A DNA stretch of 64,000 nucleotides, from NCBI RefSeq assembly GCF_039503195.1, contig NZ_JBCJKP010000001.1:1550001-1614000 (forward strand), read 5' to 3'. Positions 25,582 through 33,800 of the stretch are shown one piece after another. Both the position numbers and the translations under genes were made by a program. The stretch comes from Streptomyces mirabilis (GTDB taxonomy: Bacteria > Actinomycetota > Actinomycetes > Streptomycetales > Streptomycetaceae). Each line of letters opens with the position of its first letter. Positions within the stretch are counted from its first letter, which is position 1. A model generated the notes under the pieces. The model did no database searches, was not told where the DNA came from, and was given only the letters and a program-made list of their open reading frames with translations.

Positions 25582-25610
25582 TCTGAAGAGGCCGCGGCTA
25601 GGATGATCGC

Positions 25611-26261
25611 ATGCCCGATCGAGCCGCCGCCGCCCAGCCCGCCAACCGCTTCGAACGCAGGCGCGCCCGGACCCGCCATGCCCTGATCGCCGCCGCCCAG
25701 GGGATCCTGGCCGAGCAGGGCACGAGCGAGGTCAGCATCCAGCAGATCGCCGCGCGTGCCGACGTCGGGTTCGGCTCCTTCTACAACCACTTCCAGACGA
25801 AGGCGGAGCTCTTCGAGGCGGCGGTCGTCGACGCGCTGGAGGAGTACGGCAAGCTGATCGACTCGATCACCGGCGACCTCGACGACCCCGCCGAGGTGTT
25901 CGCGGTGAGCGTCCGGCTGACCTTCCGGCTCGCCGACACCCACCCGGAACTCACCCGCGTCCTGCGCTACGGCGGCCTCCCCTACATCCACGCCGACTTC
26001 GGCCTGGGCCCCCGCGCCCTGCGGGACATCGAGAGGGGCAACGCCTCCGGCCGCTTCCAGGTGGACAGTCCCCTCGTCGCCCTCAGCGCCGTGGGTGGTT
26101 CCCTCCTCGGGCTGCTCCAGCTGAAGTCGTCCGCCAAATCCGAGCAGTCGGGCCCCGGCGCCGACGAGGAGATGGCCGAACTCGTCCTGCGCATGCTGGG
26201 CCTGCCCCCCGAGGAGGCCCACGAGGTCGCCCGGCGCCCCCTGCCGATCGCGACGGCCTAG
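25611..26261 (+). CDS. TetR/AcrR family transcriptional regulator
   Basis: A 216-residue repressor: helix-turn-helix VSIQQIAARADVGFGSFYNH (about residues 41-60) followed by FQTKAELFEAAV, and an all-helical ligand domain of the type often found beside alpha/beta hydrolases or lipid-metabolism genes. It is convergent with the biosynthetic operon ending at 26288 (26 bp between stops), so it may regulate that operon or be unrelated. An inverted repeat lies just upstream. Confidence 0.92.
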   Translation: MPDRAAAAQPANRFERRRARTRHALIAAAQGILAEQGTSEVSIQQIAARADVGFGSFYNHFQTKAELFEAAVVDALEEYGKLIDSITGDLDDPAEVFAVSVRLTFRLADTHPELTRVLRYGGLPYIHADFGLGPRALRDIERGNASGRFQVDSPLVALSAVGGSLLGLLQLKSSAKSEQSGPGADEEMAELVLRMLGLPPEEAHEVARRPLPIATA

Positions 26262-26287
26262 GGCAACCTCGTGGGCTCGCGGGCGCC

Positions 26288-27067
26288 TCAGGGGCGCTCG
26301 GTCAGGAACCGGTCGATGGTCGAGGTGAGTTCCTCGGGCTTCTCCACCGGGAGTTCGTGGCCGGCGTCCAGGATGCGCACCTCCGCGTCGGGGTAGGCCT
26401 TCGCCATCCGCAGCATCTGGGAGACGGGCAGCTGGATGTCGTAGTAACCGTGGATCATGAGGGTGGGGACACGGATCTCCCCGACCCGGTCGAGGACGTC
26501 GAAGGACCGCATCGCGCCGTAGCAGGTCATGACCACCTCCCGCGGTGTGGCCGCGGAGGTCCGGATGTACTCCTTGATCTCCTCGCGCGGGTACCCGGGG
26601 GCGAAGGCCCGCTGGATGTTGGCGGCGACGAACACCTTGAACGGCACCCGCGTGGACACCGCCATCAGCAGGCCCCTCCCCCTGCTGTACGTCATCCGGC
26701 TGATCGAGTTCACCAGGACCATGCGCTCGATCCGGTCCGGGTGGCCCAGCGCCAGGGTCTGCGCGATCATCCCGCCCATCGAGTGACCGACGGGGACGAA
26801 CCGTTCGACCTTCAGGTGATCGAGGACGGCGAGGACGTCACCGGCCAGCTCCCCGATGCTCCGCCGTCCCGAGCCGTCGCTCTCTCCGTGGCCGCGCAGA
26901 TCGACACGTATGACCCGCCGCGTGGCGGAGAAGTGGGCCAGCTGGTGGTCCCAGCGGTGCCGGTTGGCGGTCCAGCCGTGGATGAACACCAGGGGCGCGC
27001 CCGCACCGTCACGGGGGCCCTCGTCGTCGTACGTCAGCCTGGCGCCGTCGACTTCGAGCTGCGGCAT
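26288..27067 (-). CDS. Alpha/beta hydrolase
   Basis: A 259-residue alpha/beta-hydrolase-fold protein: oxyanion region FIHGWTANRHRWD (about residues 28-40), nucleophile elbow VGHSMGG (Ser at about 95), acid residue near HGYYDIQ and catalytic His in DAGHELPVEKP. It has no signal peptide. AGGAGG precedes the ATG at 27067. It lies 64 bp downstream of another hydrolase and is the last gene of the FAAL-PKS operon; a role in hydrolysing or editing the lipid product or stalled thioesters is an inference from position. Confidence 0.88.
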   Translation of the reverse strand: MPQLEVDGARLTYDDEGPRDGAGAPLVFIHGWTANRHRWDHQLAHFSATRRVIRVDLRGHGESDGSGRRSIGELAGDVLAVLDHLKVERFVPVGHSMGGMIAQTLALGHPDRIERMVLVNSISRMTYSRGRGLLMAVSTRVPFKVFVAANIQRAFAPGYPREEIKEYIRTSAATPREVVMTCYGAMRSFDVLDRVGEIRVPTLMIHGYYDIQLPVSQMLRMAKAYPDAEVRILDAGHELPVEKPEELTSTIDRFLTERP

Positions 27068-27131
27068 GGGTGGCCTCCTGCGATGCGGTCCGGTTACTGA
27101 CGGGTACGGTAACCGGCCGCCCGGTCCGCCG

Positions 27132-28268
27132 TCACCGTCGTTCGCCGAGGAATTCGAGGATGTGCCCGAACACGTCGAGGGCCGCGCCCCGGCCGAGGAA
27201 CGTGTCCAGGTGGCCGTAGCCGGGAATCTCGGTGTACGCGACGTCCAGCTGTGGCTGTCTGCGGGCCAGTACGTCGTGACAGAGCCTCTGGGAGTCGAGC
27301 CACAGACCGTTCTCGCTGCCGGCGAGCAGCAGGACGGGGGTGTCGATTCGGGCCGCCGCGTCCAGCGCGTTCTGCGGCAGCGCCCGGTAGCGGTGGTCGC
27401 CGTCGTGCCAGCGCACCACGGTGCGGGCCAGCTCGATACGGCGCAGATGCGGCAGGATCCACAGCGGGGCGGGGCCCAGCAGCTCGGCGAGCCGGTGGTG
27501 GGTGGCCTCGGACAGGTGCTCGTGCACGAACAGCGAGGCGCCCGTCCCCCACGCCGAGTTGTGCAGGATCTGGCAGGTCGGATCCGGGCAGCTCGCCCCG
27601 CGCGAGGCGAGGGCGAACAGGGGGGTGTACTTCGACCACAGGCCGGCCCTGCGGATGTCGACCGGTATGTGATCGATGCGGGACCTGAGCAGCTCTCCCG
27701 CCAGCGACATGCGCAGCGAGGTGCGGCCCGCGAGCTTCGGCGTCAGGAACACGCCCTGGGACACCACACCCGCGAGGCCCGGGACCAGCCCGGCCGTCAT
27801 ACTGAGCGACAGCGTGAGGGAGCCGACGCAGTGGGCGACCACGAACAGCGGCCGGTCGCCGATGCGGCCGCGGATGTGGGAGACGGCCGCCGGGATGTCG
27901 TACAGGGCGACGTCGTCGTACGTGTACTTCTGGCCGGTCTCGTTGTACGGCAGCCGGCAGCTGCCCCGCCAGTCGAGCAGCCAGGGCTCGTAGCCGTCGT
28001 CGAGCAGGACGTCGACCAGGTTGCGGGTCTCGGGCAGCAGGAACATGTCGGCGGACGCGGTGTGCCCGTGCAGGAGCAGCACGGCGGGGCGGTCCGTGTC
28101 GCCGCTGTCCACCCGGGTCAGGCCGAGGCGTACGCCGTCGCCCGCCCGGAAGGGGATCTCCTCGACCCGCGCCGGGTCGAGGCGGTGGTGGAGGGGACGC
28201 AGGGTCGTGGTGCTCCTGACCCTGCGGAGCATCGGCCTGGTGCGGGAGTCGGTGCTCCGGAGGATCAT
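27132..28268 (-). CDS. Alpha/beta hydrolase of the cholesterol-oxidase-associated type
   Basis: A 378-residue hydrolase. LLLHGHTASADMFLLPETRN (about 74-93), WLLDWRGS, the elbow VAHCVGS with Ser replaced by Cys at the nucleophile position (H-C-V-G), and IPGYGHLDTFLG with the catalytic His. The pattern, including CPDPTCQILHNSAWG, matches the hydrolase half of large Streptomyces/mycobacterial proteins that combine GMC oxidoreductase, a lipid-binding-like domain and this hydrolase. ATG 28268 overlaps the stop of the thioester reductase gene (ATGA), so it is coupled to it. A Cys nucleophile is common in dienelactone-hydrolase-like and polyester-synthase-like enzymes and could point to acyl transfer rather than simple hydrolysis. 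Confidence 0.85.
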   Translation of the reverse strand: MILRSTDSRTRPMLRRVRSTTTLRPLHHRLDPARVEEIPFRAGDGVRLGLTRVDSGDTDRPAVLLLHGHTASADMFLLPETRNLVDVLLDDGYEPWLLDWRGSCRLPYNETGQKYTYDDVALYDIPAAVSHIRGRIGDRPLFVVAHCVGSLTLSLSMTAGLVPGLAGVVSQGVFLTPKLAGRTSLRMSLAGELLRSRIDHIPVDIRRAGLWSKYTPLFALASRGASCPDPTCQILHNSAWGTGASLFVHEHLSEATHHRLAELLGPAPLWILPHLRRIELARTVVRWHDGDHRYRALPQNALDAAARIDTPVLLLAGSENGLWLDSQRLCHDVLARRQPQLDVAYTEIPGYGHLDTFLGRGAALDVFGHILEFLGERR

Positions 28269-29959
28269 CGGTGGTGCTCCGAGGGGGTCGTGGTGCGGCG
28301 GAGGTCGAGGAGGTCGGCGGCGGCCCGGGCGAAGGGGCCGAGCAGACCGCGGCCCATCTCCAGGCCGAACCAGGCGAGCCAGGTCAGCTTGGCGGCCCGC
28401 TTCTCCTGGCTGGTCAGGCGCGGGTCGACCTTGATGCCGTCGACCTGGTCGCGCAGATAGCTGTCGGCGGGCACGACGAGCTCGCCCGCCAGGGCCGCCG
28501 GTGCGCCCTCGCGGCCGATCTCGACGGTGAGCGCCCGGGTCTGGCGCCATACGTCACGACGGGCCCGGGCGTACTTGTGGCCCTCCAGCCACCAGCGGCC
28601 GCCTTCCGCGTCACGCAACGCCAGCCGGTAGCTGAGGAGTCGGTGGCGCATACCGTGCCGCTGCGGGATGCCCTCCTCGGGCCGGATCCAGAGGTCGCCG
28701 TGCTCGACGACCAGCGGTTCGGGATGAACCGCCGCGCACGTCAACTCGCCGGTGACGTCGACGCGGCGCTCCTTCACCAGCTGGTACATGCTCGCGAGGG
28801 AGAGGGTGAGCGCCATCGAGCAGGGAGTGTCGGCGGGGGCTCCGACCGGGCCGACACCGCCCTCGGTCGTCTCGGAGAACCACAGATAGGGCTGGTCGTC
28901 CTTGTGCGGCAGCCGGGCCAACCCGTCCTGGGCGAGCCGCTCGAACGTCCTCAGCTGGGCCTGGGCGTCGTAGCGGGCGGCGGGCCGCAATCCGAGCGCC
29001 TCGACGAGCGCGGCGGTGCGCTCGGCGGCGGCCGCCGGGCCCTTCAGGGTCGCCTCGCACAGTCTGAGCGCGGTGGGGCTCTGCAACACCCTGGTGAGGA
29101 AGGCCAGTTCGGGCACGGGCTCGGCTTCCAGCCGGGCCAGGGCGTGGGTCCGCCACTCGTCCCAGTCCTGTACGCGTACGTGCATCCCGCCGAGCGCCAT
29201 GTCCCGCACGACGTCGTCGAGGGTGTTGGGTACGCCGGTCAGGTTGTAGTCGTAGCCCCACGCGTCCGGTTCGCAGACGACGCCGACCGCGACCCGGCTC
29301 ACCCAGTCCACCGGGGCCGCGTTCAGGTGGCTGAAGGCGGGGACCGTGCGGAAGCGGCCGAAGGCCGAGAGGAGACCGCTGCTGAGGTCCTGCGGGTTGT
29401 AGGCGCCCGTCCTGGTGTGGCCGCCGATGCCGCCGGGGCGCAGGGCCGTGACGATCAGGCCGTGGTCGCGGGCCCGTCGCAGGGCGACCTCCGCCGCCCA
29501 CTTCGTCTGGTCGTATCCCGCGACGAGGCGGTCGACATGGGCGAGCGGGTCGTCCTCGCCCATCGCGGTGATGCCGACCTCGTTGAAGACCGCGATGGAG
29601 GAGATGTGGTGCAGCGGCTTCGGCCGGCCCGTCGCCGCGAGCTCGGCGAGGGTCAGCGAGCCGACGACGTTGCTCTGCCGCAGCGACTGGTAGCCGCGCA
29701 GGAAGTCCACGGCCGCCGCCACGCCGACGACGCTGTCCAGCTCGTGGGTGAGCCTGGTCCACCGTTCGTCGGACAGGCCCAGGTGCGGGCGCCGGATGTC
29801 GCCGGGGAGCACGGTCACCCGGCGGCGGACCTCCGACGACCAGGGCAGCTCGTATCTCTTGAGCGCCTCACCGAGCCGCCCGAGGGCCGCCTCCTCGTCG
29901 GCGGCGCGGACCAGGCAGTAGACATGGGCGTCGCTGTGCCGCAGCAGGTCGAGGAGCAT
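28265..29959 (-). CDS. Thioester reductase domain protein, continuing a frameshifted carrier-reductase gene
   Basis: The frame encodes 564 residues from its only start codon (ATG 29959), but the same open frame extends upstream to about 30110 and there encodes PPRRILLTGATGFLGSHM, the NAD(P)H-binding glycine motif of a thioester reductase (NAD_binding_4, SDR-e). No ATG, GTG or TTG precedes that motif, so a working enzyme requires continuation from the carrier-protein frame upstream. The reductase core runs to about residue 270 (ISSIAVFNEVG, GYDQTKWAAE with the catalytic Tyr-Lys, ALRPGGIGGHT). The last about 200 residues (RHRLLSYRLALRDAEG; WWLEGHKYARARRDVW) resemble a domain found fused to GMC oxidoreductase and the kind of hydrolase encoded next. 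Its job would be NADPH-dependent reductive release of the polyketide. Confidence 0.82.
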   Translation of the reverse strand: MLLDLLRHSDAHVYCLVRAADEEAALGRLGEALKRYELPWSSEVRRRVTVLPGDIRRPHLGLSDERWTRLTHELDSVVGVAAAVDFLRGYQSLRQSNVVGSLTLAELAATGRPKPLHHISSIAVFNEVGITAMGEDDPLAHVDRLVAGYDQTKWAAEVALRRARDHGLIVTALRPGGIGGHTRTGAYNPQDLSSGLLSAFGRFRTVPAFSHLNAAPVDWVSRVAVGVVCEPDAWGYDYNLTGVPNTLDDVVRDMALGGMHVRVQDWDEWRTHALARLEAEPVPELAFLTRVLQSPTALRLCEATLKGPAAAAERTAALVEALGLRPAARYDAQAQLRTFERLAQDGLARLPHKDDQPYLWFSETTEGGVGPVGAPADTPCSMALTLSLASMYQLVKERRVDVTGELTCAAVHPEPLVVEHGDLWIRPEEGIPQRHGMRHRLLSYRLALRDAEGGRWWLEGHKYARARRDVWRQTRALTVEIGREGAPAALAGELVVPADSYLRDQVDGIKVDPRLTSQEKRAAKLTWLAWFGLEMGRGLLGPFARAAADLLDLRRTTTPSEHHR

Positions 29960-30054
29960 ATGGCTGCCGAGGAAGCCGGTGGCGCCGGTCAGCAGGATCC
30001 GACGGGGCGGCAGCGGCTCGGGGTCGCCGGTCCAGGGCAGCCGGTCGGCGAGCG

Positions 30055-30819
30055 TCAGGTCGGCCAGGATCCGGTCGAGGTCCTCGGACCGGGCCGTGGC
30101 GTACGGGGCGGGGGGGCGGCCACCGCGGGGACGGCCACCGCGGGGGCGGTGCGGGGGCCCGGGACGGGGAGGATGCCGGGTGCGGGCGCCGGACGGTTGC
30201 CCGCGGCGGACGACGGAGGCGGACTTCCCACCGTGACCGAACCCGAGGTCCCCTCGGACCTGGCTGTACCTGCCGTGTCCGGGGCCCGGATCACCCCGGG
30301 CGTGGGCGTCTTCGGTGCGGCCGGGGCCGAGAGGGCGGCCGTGGCGCCCGCCGTCGGCAGCCGGCGGTGGGCCAGGCTGGTCGGGCGGGCGTCGGCGAAG
30401 ACGTCGTCGAGGGCGATCTCCATGCCCAGCTCGTCCTCCAGCGCGGCGACGAGTTCCACGGCGCCCACCGAGGTGCCCCCGGCGTCGAAGAAGTCGACGT
30501 CGGGCGACAGGTGCCCCTCGGGCAGATGCCGGCCCGCCACGGCGGCGATGGCTGCCGCCAGAGCCGCCACGTCAGGGACCGCTGCCGCCGGACCCTCCAC
30601 GTCCCGGACCGCTGCCGCCGGACCCTCCACGTCCCGGACCACGTCCGGAACCGCCCCCGCCGCAACGCCTGCGGCGGGACCGGTCGGCGTGGGCGCCGCG
30701 GCCGTCCTCACCTTGGCCAGCAGGGCGTCCACGCTCAGCCCGCCACCACCCCGCTCGATCGCCTCGGCCGCCGCCCGCTGTCCGGCGTACACCGACGCGT
30801 CCTCGTTCATCTCACGCAT
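30055..30819 (-). CDS. Carrier protein (PCP/ACP) with long linker, N-terminal part of carrier-reductase
   Basis: A 254-residue frame with a helical N-terminus (about 1-38, possibly a docking segment), a linker with a duplicated VRDVEGPAAA unit, a carrier domain (about 83-155) with the phosphopantetheine site FFDAGGTSVGAVE (Ser117; the GGTS core is the peptidyl-carrier form), and a Pro/Ala/Gly linker. The stop at 30055 results from a C7 run at 30110-30116: one extra base, or a -1 slip, would fuse it to the thioester reductase into an 851-residue protein. ATG 30819 has GAAGGG six bases upstream, 78 bp after the PKS stop. I infer it receives the glyceryl unit made by the FkbH domain of the PKS. 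Confidence 0.8.
   Translation of the reverse strand: MREMNEDASVYAGQRAAAEAIERGGGGLSVDALLAKVRTAAAPTPTGPAAGVAAGAVPDVVRDVEGPAAAVRDVEGPAAAVPDVAALAAAIAAVAGRHLPEGHLSPDVDFFDAGGTSVGAVELVAALEDELGMEIALDDVFADARPTSLAHRRLPTAGATAALSAPAAPKTPTPGVIRAPDTAGTARSEGTSGSVTVGSPPPSSAAGNRPAPAPGILPVPGPRTAPAVAVPAVAAPPPRTPRPGPRTSTGSWPT
30110..30116 (-). other. C7 run: apparent frameshift or programmed slip site
   Basis: On the minus strand the sequence is GCC-GCC-CCC-CCG in the carrier frame. The reductase frame is reached by reading one C twice (-1 shift) or by an eighth C. The total length 28265-30819 is 2,555 nt, one short of a multiple of three. Possible explanations are a sequencing error, a recent inactivating mutation, transcriptional slippage or -1 ribosomal frameshifting on C-CCC-CCG. 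Confidence 0.8.
30571..30640 (-). repeat. 30-bp tandem repeat in the carrier-protein linker
   Basis: Two 30-bp units (30571-30600 and 30601-30630, two mismatches) and a third partial copy (30631-30640) encode a repeated VRDVEGPAAA linker segment N-terminal to the carrier domain. The unit keeps the reading frame. Confidence 0.85.
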
Positions 30820-30897
30820 GAGAGCCCTTCACCCCGTGACTTGTCCTTTCGCGCACTGCCACCACTGCCACCGCCTTCACCCGTCGGCGCCGCCGGT

Positions 30898-33800
30898 TCA
30901 CCCCCGCCGCCAGGACCGGAAGGCCCGCAGGTGTTCCGGCGTGACCACGGTCTCCAGACGTTCGTCGTCCTGGTCCCCGCCACCGAGCGCGGCCAGCAGC
31001 CGCCGGGCCGGTACGTTGCGCGGAGTGTGCTCCGCCGTCAGTCGGACCTTGACGCAGCCCAGCTCGTCGGCACGGTCGGCCAGCCACCGCAACAGCCGTT
31101 CCTCGACTCCCCGGCCGAGCGCCCGGCAGCTCATCAGCCAGGCCAGTACGTCGAGTTGGTCGCCGTCCGCACGGAGGGCGAGCAGCCCGATCTGGCCGTA
31201 GTCGCCGAACCGGTCCCGGGCCGCGGCCGTCCACACCTCACCGCGCTCCCGCCACCGCCCGAGATCGCCCCCGTCGGCGGACCGGCCCCGCAGGGTGAAC
31301 TGATTGGTACGGCGGAGGAGTTGCTCGGCCCGCTCGACATCGGCCCCGGACAGGGCCCGGATGTCGACCTCAAGTTCCAGCTGGGCGAGGAACTCCTCGA
31401 ATCCGGCCTGCGCGCGCACCGCGTCCCGGTCCCGCTCCTGTTCGTAGAACCGTGCCCGCAGCGCGTCCTCGGCCGTCGCCGCGGCCGGCACGAGCGGCCA
31501 CAACCTGCCCAGGAATTCCCCCAGTTCGGCCGACGGCGGGCAGGTCACCGACAGCACCTCCGGCAGCGCGGACCGCACTCCCGCGATCTCGACCGGGTTG
31601 TCGTCGAGGAACAGGAAACTGTCCGGGCCGAGGCCGAGCGTCCGGGCCGCCTCGGCGAGCCGTGCGGACTTCGGGCCCCAGGTCGCGGAGAGCACGCTGA
31701 AGTGTTCGGCCTCGAGCAGGCTGTCCGGGCGGTCCAGGACGGCCCGTACCGTGGCCTCGTCGTTGTTGCTGACCAGTGCCAACAGCGCGCCCGCCGCACG
31801 CCACTGAAGGAGTCGGCGGGCGAGCAGGGCACGCGGTCCGGTCAGGTCCACCGCCTCCGGGCCGATCTCCCCGGCCACTCCGCCCCACAGCGTCTCGTCG
31901 CCGTCCACCGCGATCACCTTGGGCGCGGGGCGCCGTACCGCACGGACGACGTCGGCGAGGCACAGCGCCACCGCCGCCTGGAAGTGCGGGGTGAAGGGCA
32001 GGTGGGCGATGCGCTCGGTCCGCTCGTCGAAGGGTTCCTCGACGGCGTGGCATCGAGTCCAGTCGTCGGGGCGGAGCACCGCGATGCCGGGCACCTCGGC
32101 CAGTTCGTCGGCGACCTCGCGCTCCCACCGTGCGAAGCGGCCCCGCGCGTGCGCGGACGGCAGGAAGCCGACGATCAGCGGCTTTCGCGTCCGTTCGGAC
32201 ACGGCGCGCAGCGCGGCCGGGAACGCGGTGCGCAACTCGGCGAGCAGCGCGTCGTCCACCGGGCCGAACCGTTCCATGTCCGCCGCCCGCAGCAGCGCCA
32301 CGCCCACCGCCGCCGTGGGGTCGGCGAAGACGCCGCAGGGGTCACGCAGGGCGGCGAGCACCTGGTGGTACGGGGCTTCCGCGACGGTCAGGCCGCCGTC
32401 CCACGCGCCTTCCTCGACCGCCGCCTCGCACAGCAGGGGCAGATTCCCGAGGGCGAAGGTGGCGGCGAGGGCGAGCGACCGGCGCGGGGGGTGGCGAGTG
32501 TCCTCGGGCGCCCCCTCGGGCACGTCCACCGCCGTACCCGACGTCGAACGGACCGCCGGCGTCGCCTCGACCGCCGTATCCGGCATCGAACGGACCGCCG
32601 CCGTCGGATCGTCCGCCACCTCCGCGAGCAGCCGCAGGAACCCCTCCCCCAGTTCGACAGAGGTCGCCGCGTCCAGGATGTCGAGGTTGTGGTCGAGCCG
32701 GATCCGGCCCGCGTCGGGGGTCATGGTGATCATCAGGTCGAGGTCGGAGTACCCGGTCCCGGCGGGCAGAACCTCCAGGTGGGCGAGACGGCCCGCCGCG
32801 GAGCGTACGTAGTTGAAGTACACCTCCACCAATGGCGCGTTCGCCCGGTGCAGCCCCTGTCGCGTGAGGGTCGACAGCACGTCCGAGAACATGGCGCCCT
32901 TCGCGCGGACCCGGTCGAGGCGGCCGTCGGTGCGGCGCAGCACCCGCTCGATCGGTTCGCCCGCCCCGGCCTCGGCCGGGAACGGCACCGGCACTCCGAA
33001 GAAGCCCACCGCGTCGTACGCGTCGGCGTGGATGCGGGTGTCGACGGGCACGGCGAGAACGAAGCGTTCCTTCTGCCGCATCCTGGCGAGCAGCACGGTC
33101 AGGGTGCCGAGGCAGAAGGCGGCGGGCGTGATCGCGAGCGCGCTCGCGGCGGCCGACACCCGTTCCATGAGCCCGTCGGGGATCGTCACGCTCACGCTGC
33201 CGGCCCGGTACGAGCGGGTCGCCGGGCGGGGCCGGGCGAGCGTCAGGTCGAGTCGGTCGCTGCCCTGGAAGGCCTCACGCCATGCGGTCACGCCCTCGCC
33301 GGGGGTGTCGTCCGTCGGTTGCGCCTCGATCAGGAGATCGATGTCCCGGTTGGTGACGGCGTCGCCGAGCGAGGTGCCGGACAGTTCGGCGTCGAGTTCC
33401 CCCGCCACGAGCAGCAGCGACTGCAGGTCGCTCACCGCGTGGTGCGCGCCGAACGCCAGGACCTGGCCCCGGGCACCGGAATCGAGCAGCTCGAAGCGCC
33501 ACAGCGGAGGGTTCACCAGGTCGAAGGGCGGTTCCAGCAGCCGACGCAGCCGGTCGGCCCCGTCGAGTTCGTCGTCGCCGGGCACGTCCGTCCAGCGCAG
33601 CACCGGCCCTGCGAGCTCTCGGTCCACCCGGAGCAGCCGCGCGTGTTCGCCTCCGGCACCGGTCACGATCGCGGTGCGCAGCGCGGCGTGCCGTCCGGCG
33701 AGACGGGTGAGGATGTCGGTGAGCTCCTCGCGGGTCGTGGGCGTGGTGAGCCGGAGGGCCAGGCCGACCGCGTGGGCCGCGTCCGGCATGCCCGGCGGGG

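Noticed and set aside
30820..30897. Separate promoter for the carrier-reductase gene
   Set aside because: The 78-bp gap after the PKS stop shows a ribosome binding site but no convincing promoter boxes or terminator; co-transcription with the PKS is simpler.
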